The position numbers and the translations under genes are program-made. From Saururus chinensis (taxonomy: Eukaryota > Streptophyta > Magnoliopsida > Piperales > Saururaceae): a DNA stretch of 64,000 nucleotides. The DNA is taken from NCBI GenBank assembly GCA_035235625.1, contig CP141140.1:4511330-4575329 (forward strand), in the 5' to 3' direction. Shown here in pieces: positions 48,215 to 60,234 of the stretch. Numbering within the stretch: the stretch's first letter is position 1; the number at the start of each line of letters is the position of its first letter. The notes under the pieces are model-generated. The model made no database searches, was not told the DNA's origin, and saw nothing but the letters and a program-made list of their open reading frames with translations.

Positions 48215-48712
48215 TTCCCAGGTTTGTCCATATATCCACGGGTAACGGTGGCCGGTGGGTAGTAAAAAAAATTATTATTATGAAAACACTCCCCCGAGAG
48301 GCCCACAGTCACTTGAATCACCCTTATATACATGGGCCAACTATTGCCATAAGCTTTATCCAGTTCGCGTGTGTATAAGTTGTGCAAGCTCAAACCTCTT
48401 GAACCATCCAAGTGAATTGATTGTGCATGCATTTGAGATTAGATTTCTTTTGTTCACTTTCATATGCTTTCATGTAGGCACAATGCGGTATAAGATGTAT
48501 GGTAATTGTGTTAGGACAAGGTTCCGCAGGAAAACATTACATGTAATAAGGTAAAGAAAATAACCACTAAAAATGAGGAAATCATATTCCATCCTTCTCG
48601 TGGCAGAACTAGGGGTGAAGAATCGGGGGTTAATTAATATAAGCCCCAAGTCAAGTCTCACAAGGTCGAACATGAGTCGTGACGTCATATTTTGATCTAA
48701 CGGCATAAGCTT

Positions 48713-48985
48713 TATGTTTTCTATTGTATAACCTAAGAAATAATACGAACTTTTTTCTTTTTTTATTTACTCCTAGTTTTCAATTGCCTAACCAAATAAA
48801 TAATCCAAACTTTTTCCATTATATATTTACTCTATGTTTTTTATTTCCTATCCCAATAAATAATAAAGACCTTTTTCATTATATATTTACTCTTTATTTT
48901 CTATTATCTAACCTAATAAATAATATGAACTTTTTCATTATATATTTACTCCATGTTTTCTATTGCCTAACCCAAGAAATAAATA
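48713..48985 (+). repeat. Tandem repeat, period about 61 bp, over four units
   Basis: Each unit reads roughly TTTTCTATTGCCTAACC.A, then ATAAATAAT.C.AACTTTTTC and ATTATATATTTACTC. The 96-codon Phe-rich open frame across it is a product of the repeat. Confidence 0.85.
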
Positions 48986-49064
48986 TTGGAGGTATATATA
49001 GAAAATTTTACTAAGCAGACAGGGGCATAGCCCCCTACTGTCATAAAGTAGGTTTGCCCTGCCT

Positions 49065-49162
49065 GCGACCCACATTAATAGTTTTATTTAATTTTCAAGC
49101 ATATATAAATTTAATTTAGTTTAAAAAAATTAATTGATCTAATATTGTGGGATGAAGGGATT
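49065..49162. repeat. Short Stowaway-like MITE (copy 6)
   Basis: CCCACATTAATAGTTTTATTTAATTTTCAAG at left and TTGATCTAATATTGTGGGATGAAGGGATTA at right form diverged terminal inverted repeats. Confidence 0.45.
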
Positions 49163-49192
49163 ATATGTAAAAGTTTCTTTTAATTTCAAAAG

Positions 49193-49350
49193 TTGAGTTT
49201 ATATGAGCTAGGCTCTTGGGCCATTGATTTGTGATCCGATGATGCGCATAACTCATAGTTCAAATAAGTCTAATCACTACTTGTCCTTTAATGCTTTAGA
49301 TTAAAATTTGACGACCCACAATTCAAGAGTTCAGCTTGTATGAGTGTGGG
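49193..49350. repeat. Relative of the palindromic MITE at 37655
   Basis: AGTTTATATGAGCTAGGCTC, then TTGGGCCATTGATTTGTGATCC, parallels the 37655 element (GTTTATATGAGC, TGGGCCGTTGGAT, ACATCC). The complement of the right end reads CTCATACAAGCTGAACTCTTGAAT, so the arms are much more diverged. Confidence 0.45.
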
Positions 49351-49978
49351 CTCATACACGTCCAATATGGGAAGAGTTTTTAATATTTCACACTAAGCAT
49401 GAGCCCATGTAAAGAACATATATTGGATTATCCGTCTATGAGATTGACGGTGCGTACATTAATATCAATATTATTAATGTAATGTATGCTATCATATATA
49501 AGTATTGATGCTAATATACACTAATATATACGTAATTAATATAAAAAAATAAATCGTCCACATGCATTTATTAGACTGGGCTAATGTTGAGTACCAAACA
49601 TTAAAAGGTCTTCCGTCAAAGTGAACCTAGACCTCGTATAACTCGTGCAGAAAATTTTGAATCCCCTCATGCCCTTTGTCGTCGGATCGACGGAGACCTA
49701 TGTCATATTAAGGGCTCATCAGGTAGCTCGGCATGGTCGTAATTAAATGTAGAGTGCACGTCGCCACATCCCCAGGTGACAAAAACTCCTTCGGCATCTA
49801 ACTCGGATCTGCCTCAGCATCTTCCATGCCCGATTCCCAGCATCTTCTTCTTAGATCCCTACCCAATCAAATCCATTCAGCGGCCCACACATTCCCGTGC
49901 CCGTATTAAAATGCATCCATCCCTTCGTTCCTTCTGCGGCAAGTGCAGGAGCCGGGAACACAGAGAAGTTATTTGGCC

Positions 49979-50554
49979 ATGGAGGTTCTGGACCCTCTGG
50001 AATCCTTGGTTCGAACTCTTTACTTCTCAGCCGCGCTTCGGAGCTTCTGCACTTGGTTCTCCGTCCACGCCGCGACGATTGGTCTGTGGGTTGGACGTTT
50101 CTTCTCACAGACCAATCTTTTCGCATCCGAATCCTACCCCCGCCTTAAGCCATCTTCTACTTTTGTCCATAAAAGAGCAGATTCATCTGTCATCTCCGCC
50201 GAACGTCCGGCCTCCTGCTTGTCAACTGCCGTGGAGGATAAAGCTCGCATCGGCTGGCACCAAAGTGAGGAGGTTTACAGTGTGAGGAAGAGTAGGCTCA
50301 CAGCATATTACTACTGCGAAGACGTTGCCGGTGTGGCCAGGGACGGGGAGGAGGATGAGGAGGAGATAACGGTGTTAATGACGACGGATGGGTCCGTGGA
50401 GATGCACAGCAGGAGTACGACGTTGCCGGTGAGAAGGACGGCGGACTTGGGATGGTACGGGTCGCAGGACATGAGGGTGTTTGACGGCAGCGTCGTGAGG
50501 TTGTGGAAGGGGGATAGTCTGAACCTGAAAGCGTGGCCAATGGCCACCCGTTGA
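49979..50554 (+). CDS. Uncharacterised plant protein, 191 aa
   Basis: Single-exon frame MEVLDPLESLVRTLYFSAAL to SLNLKAWPMATR. It is preferred over the competing frame 49776-50285 because it has ordered protein character: a hydrophobic N-terminal segment (residues about 10-45), a middle with EEVYSVRKSRLTAYYYCED, an acidic stretch DGEEDEEEI, and a compact C-terminus VLMTTDGSVEMHSRSTTLPV and LGWYGSQDMRVFDGSVVRLW. The ATG at 49979 (context GCCATGG) is better than the upstream in-frame ATG at 49943. I have a faint recollection of similar small plant proteins but cannot name a family or function; the N-terminus could be a membrane anchor or transit peptide. Confidence 0.7.
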   Translation: MEVLDPLESLVRTLYFSAALRSFCTWFSVHAATIGLWVGRFFSQTNLFASESYPRLKPSSTFVHKRADSSVISAERPASCLSTAVEDKARIGWHQSEEVYSVRKSRLTAYYYCEDVAGVARDGEEDEEEITVLMTTDGSVEMHSRSTTLPVRRTADLGWYGSQDMRVFDGSVVRLWKGDSLNLKAWPMATR

Positions 50555-50599
50555 GTGTATGTATTGTAAGTTGTAAGCAATTATTGGAAGTCTTTCATT

Positions 50600-52430
50600 A
50601 AAAGGACACAGATTTCCTCAAGTTTCTGTACAAATATTTATTTGGATATTTGAAAAGCATCAAATCTCGCATTTTGAGTTGTCCATTTTCCGCTCACCCT
50701 TTCTTCGTTCTTGACATTAAAACAGGAAGATATGGCGAGTTAGGGTTGGCTGATATCAACAGAGCAATCTACACCCTTAGGACTGCTACTCCGGCAAAGA
50801 AAGAATGTTGTGTTCATAATTTTTATCAGTTGTTTTTTAAAAATTATGATACCGGCTCAATATTGAAGATTTTATAAATTACCTAAATTTATAATGATTA
50901 TTATAAATCATTTAGATTTTAGAAATTTCAGGACCAAAACACCTTCCTCTTTTCATTGAATTCTAGGTGTGTTCATGGTTGTAATGCAAAATCGATTGAA
51001 TCATACGAACATATATGAATTCATCGTCAAATCAACTTGATAATATTATTGAACTGTTTCGTGATTAAGATTAAGGGGTGTTTTGGGCAAAAATAGATGA
51101 TTTATAATTTTCAAAACAAATTCATCAACACGGATCCAATAACATAAATTTTTTTTAAAAAAAACAACCTATTACTGTTTTAATTGTGTAAGTGCGTGCG
51201 TATATAGACTTTAGACAATTTCGACTATTGGGCAATATTATAAAGTGCAGGTCATGCGAGCCAACGTATAGGCCCCACACAAGGGACTTCTGCATCATTA
51301 CCAACATCTTGTCAATCTATGACTTGCCATACCAAGTCATATCACATACTATTTTCAAACCATTAAACCTTTTTCTATCATAAATCCCTTATGTATAAAG
51401 CGTCAAAGGGTATAAATAGGCTTTTGTCAAAAAAATTTATATTTTTTTAATAAAAAATTGAATTAGTATTAGGTATTTTAATAAAATTATTTATTTAAAT
51501 CCTTTTAAATTGCTATTGCACGTCAACCTAATATTAGCTCTTGATAAAATATGGTTCACGATACAATCCATATTTTTACGTTAAGTTGAATTTGACTATG
51601 TAAGGTCATATATTGCACTTTCAAACTAGGATTGGTACGTTCTTCGTATCATTGAAAAACTCTCAATATCACATGCTTAAAGATTTTAAAATTTATTTTA
51701 ATAAATAAAATAATAAAAATATTTTTTTTAAAAAAAATGTTAAACATTAGACAAGTTATCTTGGTACGAATCAACCGTTTTTCGAATAAATAAATAATAA
51801 ATCAGATAACAATACTAATCTAAGCTAAATTATATATTAAATCCTATATGATCTTGCCCGAATATATATCTGAATATTATAATACAAATACAAATAGATT
51901 AACACGCATGTGCCTAAAGTCATCTACTTTTAAGTAATAAAATATTAAACATGTCAAGTAACCTAGCAACATCGTTTTTTCCGCATATCCAAAGTCTAAA
52001 AGTAACTTTAACTATATAAATAATCTACATTGCACATATATTGAGTAAACAAATATACCCCGTGTAATGACTAAACAAATACTACGTAATAACAATGCTC
52101 ATTATTATACATCATCACAAAATCATTAACTATCATATTTAATAACAAACATTAACATCATTATACATAAATGGAATAGACATAATATCATCAACACCAC
52201 AACACATAAATATGTAGAATAAGCACAACATTTACAAATGTATTTCTCATTATTTCACAATCATAATGTGACCTCACCCACGAGTCTCCTATTTCATAAA
52301 TGTAAGCCTTAAAGTTCTCTATAACATTGTAATCAAGTATAAGAATACAACCTCACCTTATTATACTATGAACTACTCACCACTGACTTCAAGTATTTTG
52401 AGACAAGTCTGCTTCATCCACATCATGAAG
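50600..52430. other. AT-rich intergenic stretch, nothing recognised
   Basis: Strongly AT-rich with only short open frames; no MITE ends or gene motifs were identified. Confidence 0.5.
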
Positions 52431-52439
52431 CTAAGGTGT

Positions 52440-54300
52440 AAGAACTGTAAAGTTTTATTTTTTACTTTTTGGATTAATTTTGTGTATTGGGTTGGTTTAA
52501 TTGTGATTTTTTTTTGTTTATTTTAAATTTAGTTGGAAAACATTAGTGTCTAGCATAATGCACTAAGTTACCACACTAATTATAGTCATTTTTTATGTAA
52601 TTTCTTTTATTAAAGAAGTGTGCCCCACCCTAAGACCCACTATTTTCTTGGGCAATGTGCCAACTTCTTGGGCCGACAACCCTTACTTAATATCTTAGAT
52701 GGGCTTGGGCATTGTCAAATTCATTTTTTGGTCCATTTCACTTGGTAGGTTCACTTATTCAATTGTTGGGCTCATTTCAAATCCACTTAGTTGCCCTAGC
52801 TATAAATAGAAGCATTGGTCATCTCCTCATTTGGGGTGGGTTGCGATTTTGGAGGCTTTGGAAGCGCTCTACCCCATCTTAAGAATGGAATGCTTATAAT
52901 TCAAGGTAATAACACTCAAATTTCTCAATATTTTCATTTTTTTACCATAAATCTTATAATCTCCTCATCTTGAATAAGATTTTAAGTTCTATTATTCCCA
53001 AGTTCATTCTTTTACTCACATTTTAAAACCCTAGATTAGGATTCTTGATTCTACTCTTCTAATTTTTGTTCTGGGCACAAGAGGATGCTAAATCTACATT
53101 TAATTAGTAATTTTGAGTATCTATTTAGTAGAAATGTGAGATTTTTGTTTAGGGCTAATGTGATTTAATTTGTTGGGCAGAGACTCCTTGAGCTTGGGAG
53201 GATTTTGAAGGGTCTATAATCTGATTTAAAGTAATAGGTTTTTATTTGATAAGGTTTTACTCACATTAATACCATATTTGTGAGTGAAATCATGTTCTTA
53301 AAATTTATGGATGCGTGAACTTGAATCTTCTTGAATGGATGATTTAATGGTATTTTTACATGCATGAGTTATGTTAGATCTATCATGTTTAAAACTTAAA
53401 TAATGATTACTTAAAATTTGATGAAGTTTTATGATCTTTTATGAAATTTTAGAATGAATTCGAATTTGTTTCGTGCAGGAGAAAATAACTATTTTTAGGT
53501 TTCTAGGCCGACCAATTGACCGGCCAGCTGACATGTTGGCCAAACGGTAAATTTGAAAGTCTTCATTCTCGGTAGATCTCCCCTTTAGGCCAATTGATCG
53601 GCTATACAAAAATTGACTTCATGCTTATTTGTAAGGCGGATTTTGATAGTTTCTTCATGTTTATTCCATGATACTAGTAGAGTATGACCATGTTGAAGTA
53701 TGAATGTTTACACCTATGTGACATTAATTATGTATAACCATGTTTCGTTTACTTTAAATTAAATATGAGCATGACCATTTAGGTTTACACGCACTTATGT
53801 TTACATGATCTTATTAGTCATGTATGGATCATGTCTTATGCATGACAGGGTTATTATTAGCATGACTGCGTATGCTTGCATATACTTAGCATTGTTCACG
53901 TATGAATCATGTCACATACAACATAAAAATGATATATTAAGTTGTGATCAATAGTTATTAGCCATAGTTTTTCGAATTAGTTCTATAAGGGATTTGAATG
54001 AATAGGTTTTACATCCAAAATGATGAGGTTTTTTATCCAATAGGCAGGGTTTTATGTCCGAAAGGGTAGGTTTCTATAAGATCTCAAACTTTAAACTGGT
54101 TTAATTTTGTGTTATTATGTGGTTTTGCTTAAATTTGTCAATTTGACTTAATTTTGGATTAAGGGTTGGTAATGATGGTTTCAACAATGTTTAATTTTAT
54201 TTACATGGGGTTTAATATCAAACTTAATTTATCCTATTTTTTGGGATTTTATGAGAATTTTTCATAAATTAAGGGTGCAGACCCCACAGTAGGCCCCACA
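52440..54300 (+). repeat. LTR-like repeat region with TATA box
   Basis: CTATAAATAGAAGC at about 52800 is followed by a long T-rich leader with AAACCCTAGATTAGGATTCTTG and TTGGGCAGAGACTCCTTGAG. A region at about 60235-61060 has the same order of features (TATATAAAG, AAACCCTAAAAGAGG, TTGGGTAGAGATTCTTGA), and both are followed by GGCCAATTG/CGGCC-rich text. It could be the start of decayed LTR elements; no gag or pol is visible. Confidence 0.35.
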
Positions 54301-55369
54301 TTCATGTTTGAATGGTGAGTGTCCCACATGACCCTAAACTTTAATTATTTCATTTTAACAAGTTTCAAAATTTTTAAACTCATTTTTAGCCTTAAAATGA
54401 GCTTAATTAGCCATTAGGGCATTTTAATTCGTCTCAACAACTTACAATGAGGGCGTTCGGTAAACAATTTAAAGTAGCAAGAAAATAAATTGGTTTTAGA
54501 ATCGGTTTTAGAATCGATTTTTGAAAAGAAAAGCAAAAATGAAAGATATTTGGTTCAAGTTTTAGTGGATGATTTTAAAGGGAAATTAGATTTTAGCTCA
54601 CTTTTGATTGTTGTATGTAAAATTACGAAAATATCCTCCAACATAATTGTTATACAAAGAAAGTAATGGGCATAATGTCTTTTCAAGTCATTTTAAAAAT
54701 TAAATCGTTTTCTTCAAGAACTCACCTCTTGAGGTGAGTTCTTGAATAAATCGGATTTTGGGTTAATTCGGTTTGAATTGACCCAAAATGTGATTTTTGA
54801 CAGTAAAACGATTTTACCCTTATTTGACTCTTCTATACGGGCCTGTTAGGGGTTTTAGAAAAAAAAATCCAAGAAAAGTAACTTTTCTAGGAAAATTATT
54901 TTTCTAGGACAATAAATTTCCATTGAAATAAATATTTCTAGGGTTAGGGGTTTATTTGAAAAATTTTCCTAGAAAACTTTATTAATATAAGTAAGAGAAT
55001 GGTAGAAACCATGGTGAATGAAAGTAGAATAAAAAGGGAAAGTAGAGTATGGAAGGAAGGCAAGAACATATGGGTCCAGGGGAGAGAAGGGAGAAAGATT
55101 ATAGCCAAATTATCAAACAGAGAAGAAGGAGAGGTGGGAACTACTGCAAATGAGGATTTTTACAGTCTTCAATGTAGGTAAGAAAATGACAATAATAAAA
55201 TTTGTCTCAACCTTAAGTGTGACTCCTGACTATGCCTTGAAAATTGTTTGCATGAGCAGTAAATATGACTAGTAAATATAGTCATATTTTCCTTAAATTG
55301 TTTCACAACCGATTCTTCACAAAAACATACGTAATCATAAGTAACATTTTTTGCAATAATTTAGGGTCC

Positions 55370-55955
55370 ACAAGATAGATCTTATGCCTCCATTTTAACT
55401 TATTTTATACCAACTCTTTTGTAAAAGATAACATAGTTATATCTTTTTTTATTAATTATATCAAAGGTCTCTTAGGACTTCATCTCCCTTTTTTAACATT
55501 ATTTACATAAAACCTTTTAATTTTTTTATTAAGATATCCATTAATCTTTTTTGTACATACTCATACCAATACAACCTACACTCTCTAAACTTCTCTTCTA
55601 AATATACACATCTACCTTAACATCCCCATTTCAACTACATTTTATTTATATATATAATTTTTCTTTGTTACCCAACATTTTACTTTATAAAATATTACAG
55701 GCTTAATAGCAATCTAATAAAACTTACTTTTAAGCCTAATTAGAACACACATATCACACAAAACTCCTAACACCATTCTATTTTTCCCACAAAGTAATAA
55801 TCTTATGTACCACATCACTAAGTGATATCTCCCTTTTTTGTAGATAATAGAGTCAAAATATCCAAATTGCTCACATCTCAGAACTTCTTACCCATCTATT
55901 TTGACTAAAATTCTACTTATAGTTTCACTATCCTTAAAGTTAAATTTCATATACT
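55370..55955 (-). pseudogene. LINE RT C-terminal fragment, antisense
   Basis: The complement matches the 3' part of the LINE at 23397-24825: AACTATAAGTAGAATTTTAG, then GAGATATCACTTAGTGATGTGG, GTAAAATGTTGGGTAACAAAG, GTAGTTGAAATGGGGATG and ATCTTTTACAAAAGAGTTG. It is 5'-truncated and full of stops; it belongs to the same or a closely related family. Confidence 0.75.
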
Positions 55956-57749
55956 CTTAACACGATTTTGCCTAGGCCATGCAATTCATATTCGGAATAT
56001 TATTGCCTAGGCCTAGTGGATATGCAAGCTTAAATTAGATGTAATTATAGAGGCTCATAAAACACCATAGTTACTAATTCAACATTTGGAACCGGATAAT
56101 TTGTCATGAAGCTGTAACATGTCCAAAAAAAGTTATACTTTAGGAAACTGGATCTCTTAAACATAATAAATATAATGGAAAAAGAAAGCTCTTCAGTTTT
56201 CATTTACTTTTGTTTTTTCTACAATGAAATGAGATTTTTCAAGTTTTGACTGAGAATTCCCTCACGGTGATTTCTTTTGTGGGTCATCCCAGTAGTCCAC
56301 AAGCCATTCATTACAACAATTATAAACTGAATGTACCTATAAACCCAGTATGCGTAACTATCTTCGGCAGCTCCTCTTTTTCATTTAAGGATTGTGAAGA
56401 AATCAACTGATTCTGCTATGAGATTTATACTTCACACCTGATCATATAGCAACTACAATTTCGGAATAAACAATGCCCAAATGTCAGTTATCAGATATCA
56501 ATTAAAAATGAATGAACTGGACCCTGTTTCATCAACTATATTAGCAAAATCAAATGCATCAATCCTTTTGAAAAGATAGAGGTTAGAAGAACAGAAAAAC
56601 ATGAGTAGAAATGCATTTAGGAATTGACATATACAAATTGAGGGGACTTTTGATTATACAAAGGATAAATACAAAGGAGACTTTTGATTATCAAACCAAT
56701 TCGTCTATCTATAAAATGGGATGTTGTCCTAGCACTTTGTGCAGTAGTTTACTCCAAATTTGAAGTTGTCATAGAAGTAAATTATTGCGAGAATAAGTGG
56801 AGATAGAAAGTTGAAACATCATCTTAAGGAGTAGCTTCATGTATTCCCATTGCCACTCCGTCCAACCATTAGTACTATTCTGTTTAGAGTAAATTAATAT
56901 TCAACATTATGCAGGATTCAACACTAGAAACACCATCAATCCTTTTGGCATGCAAGCCTTGGATGTATAATACCTACAAGATTTCTAATAAGGGTTGTGT
57001 CCACAATGATATTATTCAATACATTTAATTCGGTCATCTCAAATTGTGCACCAAAAGAAAAAAGAAAGAGTAAAGACAGCCAATATGATAATGCAGCCCT
57101 TATATGTGATAGTCATGGCAAGATGACTTTCACACAAGGGTCCTATACAATGTGGTTAAGGCTAACAGGCGACACCTAGGTGATGGTCATTATTGCAAAT
57201 TGTGATTAAACATAAAAAACAAAATAAAAGTACCTTTAAATATTATTTCAGAAGAGCCTAGATGCACAAAAGCAAGCTCAAAATATAAAGTTCAAACACG
57301 TATCCTAGCTGCCTGAGTTCAACAATGCAGATTCACAATTGAGTTTGTTACACGTGGATAGTTATTATATTTAAATTCATATAAAATTGTCAAGGTATTT
57401 ATGTTCCAAACCTTTCAGAGACAACCCACTTAAAAAAAATTAAAAAAATTGGGTAATGTCTACAGGGGCAAGGTTGTTATGGTGAAAATAGGCGCATCTA
57501 ATGACAAACTGACCAGATGGCTTCATGGCAAAAGAACCTGATGTTGCTCCAACACAAAATGTTAATACTAGTAAAAATACAAAGTAGCTACCCTGTGTTA
57601 TTGGGCTTTGTTAAAATCAGACATTTAAGCACGTTGTATTAAACATTTATGGTTTTCAAGTAAATGATATGACACTGTGTTGTGTTAGGATTTGCAGCAG
57701 TTAGATATAGATCCACTTTTCAAGAGAAGAGCATGTGTAGGTAGCAAAC

Positions 57750-59345
57750 CTTGTCAAAAGATCAATAAGATTTATCTCTCTCACACGACATGAAATTTCA
57801 CCAAGGACACCATTTATAATCCCAACAAGCTCCTCTGGTCCATCTCTATCAGGAGTTAAACGAGAATACCAAAGATCTGTCACCCACTCTGAAACCAGAT
57901 GCCGTGAGAATTGATCAACCGCTGCCTCAACAGCAGGAGAATCCACTTTTCTCCTCCAATCAGACTTTTCTCGCAAAGCTTTGGATGCCTCAAAAGGAAT
58001 TTGGGCAGTGAGAACTCTGGGGGAGGAATATTTGTTGGGGGCTGCATTTCTTCTTCGCATCTCAAGCTCATATGAGATATAGCAAATAAAGAGAACTAAA
58101 GAGGTAGCAGCAGGCAGATTGACCAAAACAGAGGAGATCGTCACTAGAAATAAATAAATAGTTAAAAAGTGTATGATGTCTGTAACAAGTAATAAATACT
58201 GTAATATGATAACTAAATTTGTACACATAACAAGAATGACTCAGAGCAAATACAAGCCATAAAGTATAGAATACAATAACTAGTGTACTTTTTAAAAGTT
58301 GCAAAAGAATACAACAATTTTTAGTTGCACACAACTTCAAAAAAGAGTGTGACTGAAGTATTTTTGTGCCAGCATCTTAAGCCTCACGAACACTCATTCT
58401 CACATCGAAATTATGAAGTTTGTGATTCACTATTAACGAAAGTATGAAGGTTGTCATTTAATTCCATAAAAGTTACACTTATAATATGCATATGCATTTC
58501 CTGTCTCATAGACGTAAGCTTGCCACAAAAATGTTTGGATAATTCCTAGGCACAAGACTATGACCCCAGATCAAATCAGTTCTTTAAATTGCAGTTTCAG
58601 AATCACACTGTTTTTGCAGGAAGAAAAAAAACCATAATGTACAAGTGCTAAGGAAATAAGTGAGGGAACTTACAGGACATAAGGTACGATAACCCAATTA
58701 CACATATAAACAAGAGGACGATCCGCTTCTTCGCTTCCTCAACCAGGTCCCTCGCAGTCTGTCTTCCCGAACTCACTGAACCACCATCAACATCTTCATG
58801 AGCTTTCTCCAAAACATCATACTTGTTTTTTTTTATTTTGATAGGTAAGACTCGCACAGGCTCACACCCTTTAGGTCAATGGAATTTGATCTAAGAACCA
58901 CTCCCACAACCGGGAGAGATCCAACCAGCCCCACTAAGTCTGAATAGGCAAAAACATCATACTTGGAGCTACAGAAGTCAAGGTCCCTGCTAATAGTATC
59001 ATAATTACACAACAATGTAAAACCAATTGATGGATTAAGTAAATTTCACAATATAAAAAGTCAAGTCAAGGCATCAGGAAGAGACACATGAAATTAATAC
59101 AAGCAAATTCCTTTTTTCTAATTATCAGAATTCCTCAAGTAAACTAATTAAGAAAAAAAGGGAAATTGTAAAGTTTTTCTTGCCACCAGTTTATACTCCT
59201 CTGAGAACCATAATGAAGACAGCAGATAGAGAAAGAAAGAGTACCCAATATGCTTGAAAACAAGGTAAACAAAGAGGGCAATATTGAGGCGCTCGTTGTA
59301 GGTAGGTACAATGATGCTGTACTTATTGGGGCTTTTCTCTTCCAT
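57750..59345 (-). pseudogene. Chimeric gene remnant: DPMS1 exon 1 joined in frame to PXA-domain exons, split by a SINE-like insert
   Basis: Exon 59345-59245 encodes MEEKSPNKYSIIVPTYNERL then NIALFVYLVFKHIG, the N-terminus of the catalytic subunit of dolichol-phosphate mannose synthase (ER, GDP-mannose to Dol-P-Man). The next acceptor, at 58986, continues in phase as GDLDF, like the DPMS1 second exon, but then reads CSSKYDVLEKAHED and GRQTARDLVEEAKKRIVLLF to the donor at 58674. Exon 58143-57750 continues in phase with SLTISSVLVNLPAATSLVLF, SDWRRKVDSPAVEAAVDQF and INLIDLLTR, the start of a plant PXA (Phox-associated, sorting-nexin-like) protein with two hydrophobic segments. The DPMS1 catalytic DDGSPDG and DADLSHHP parts and the later PXA, PX and nexin-C parts are absent. 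A 125-bp retroposon interrupts the joined frame. Function is unlikely now. Confidence 0.75.
58826..58950 (-). mobile_element. SINE-like retroposon with 15-bp target duplication
   Basis: A 125-bp insert is bounded by perfect 15-bp direct repeats AAAACATCATACTTG (58811-58825 and 58951-58965). Its A-rich tail (CAAAATAAAAAAAAA on the minus strand) abuts the left repeat, so it was inserted in minus orientation. The body (GTGGGGCTGGTTGGATC, GGGTGTGAGCCTGTGCG) has no sure tRNA-type A and B boxes, so it may be a 5'-truncated copy. Confidence 0.85.
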
Positions 59346-60234
59346 CCTTCTCTTCAAATCCCTCTCTGATAAAAATGAAAAAGAAATGGCACCTGAAGAT
59401 GTAAGTAAATGGAGTCCGGCCGACGAAGAGAGTGGCGATCGCAGCCGGTGGCGGTAAATTTGGCAGATTGCACAATTTCCTACATGTTTTGGAGCAATAA
59501 CCCTCACCCCATCAACATAAATCAACCCTCCTCACTGAACCACCAAATACAGAAAGATCGACTTAACAGTGCACAATTTCACGTCATTTACTTCGCAAAT
59601 TCAAAGTTCCCGATTCAAAACTCGAAATCATGGTCAAATTCTCTCCTCGTTGCAAATTTAAAGTTATACGTAGTTACTGCAGCAGTACTGGAGATTGAAT
59701 GTAAGCATAATATTTATAATGACATACTGTAATGGTGGTGGCTGTCCTTGGCGTGACGTCCTGTGCTCGCTGGAGGCGGAGCATTTATGTTAGAGGAGAA
59801 CGGCAATCTTCGACGGAGATGGCAGAGGCAAATCAGAGAGGGAGATCGAGAGAAGATGACAGAAGATTACATAAATAAATCCCTGGAGGCCAGAGAGATC
59901 GAAAGGGAGAAAAAGAGAGACATACCGGGGAGGGGGATGAGGATCTCCTCGAGACCAAACCCGATGCTCGGAAAAAATGGTTTCCAGAAGGTCGGGGGTC
60001 GGGAAATAAATGCCACATCTCCACCCACTTTTCCCGCGGTCGGAAAAATAAAATTTTCCGTTTTAAAATTTTTTAAAATCTCTAACAAGGTATAAAGTTA
60101 TTTTCTGAAAAATTTATTTTCCGACTTATTTTTCCCTGACCCCTAACAGGGCCAACGGTTTTTAGTCGGAAAAGCCATTTCTAACCTAAACAAATGACTT
60201 TTAAGCTTAAAAACTTATATCCCAAACGGGTCCT

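Noticed and set aside
48724-49014. 96-codon Phe/Asn-rich frame
   Set aside because: Product of the 61-bp tandem repeat.
49776-50285. 169-codon plus-strand frame overlapping the 191-aa gene
   Set aside because: Composition is Pro/Ser-rich without ordered features; the 49979 frame has clear protein-like architecture.
50600-57700. Search for the missing downstream exons of the PXA gene on the minus strand
   Set aside because: No PX or nexin-C coding text recognised; the gene therefore appears truncated, though a very long intron cannot be excluded.
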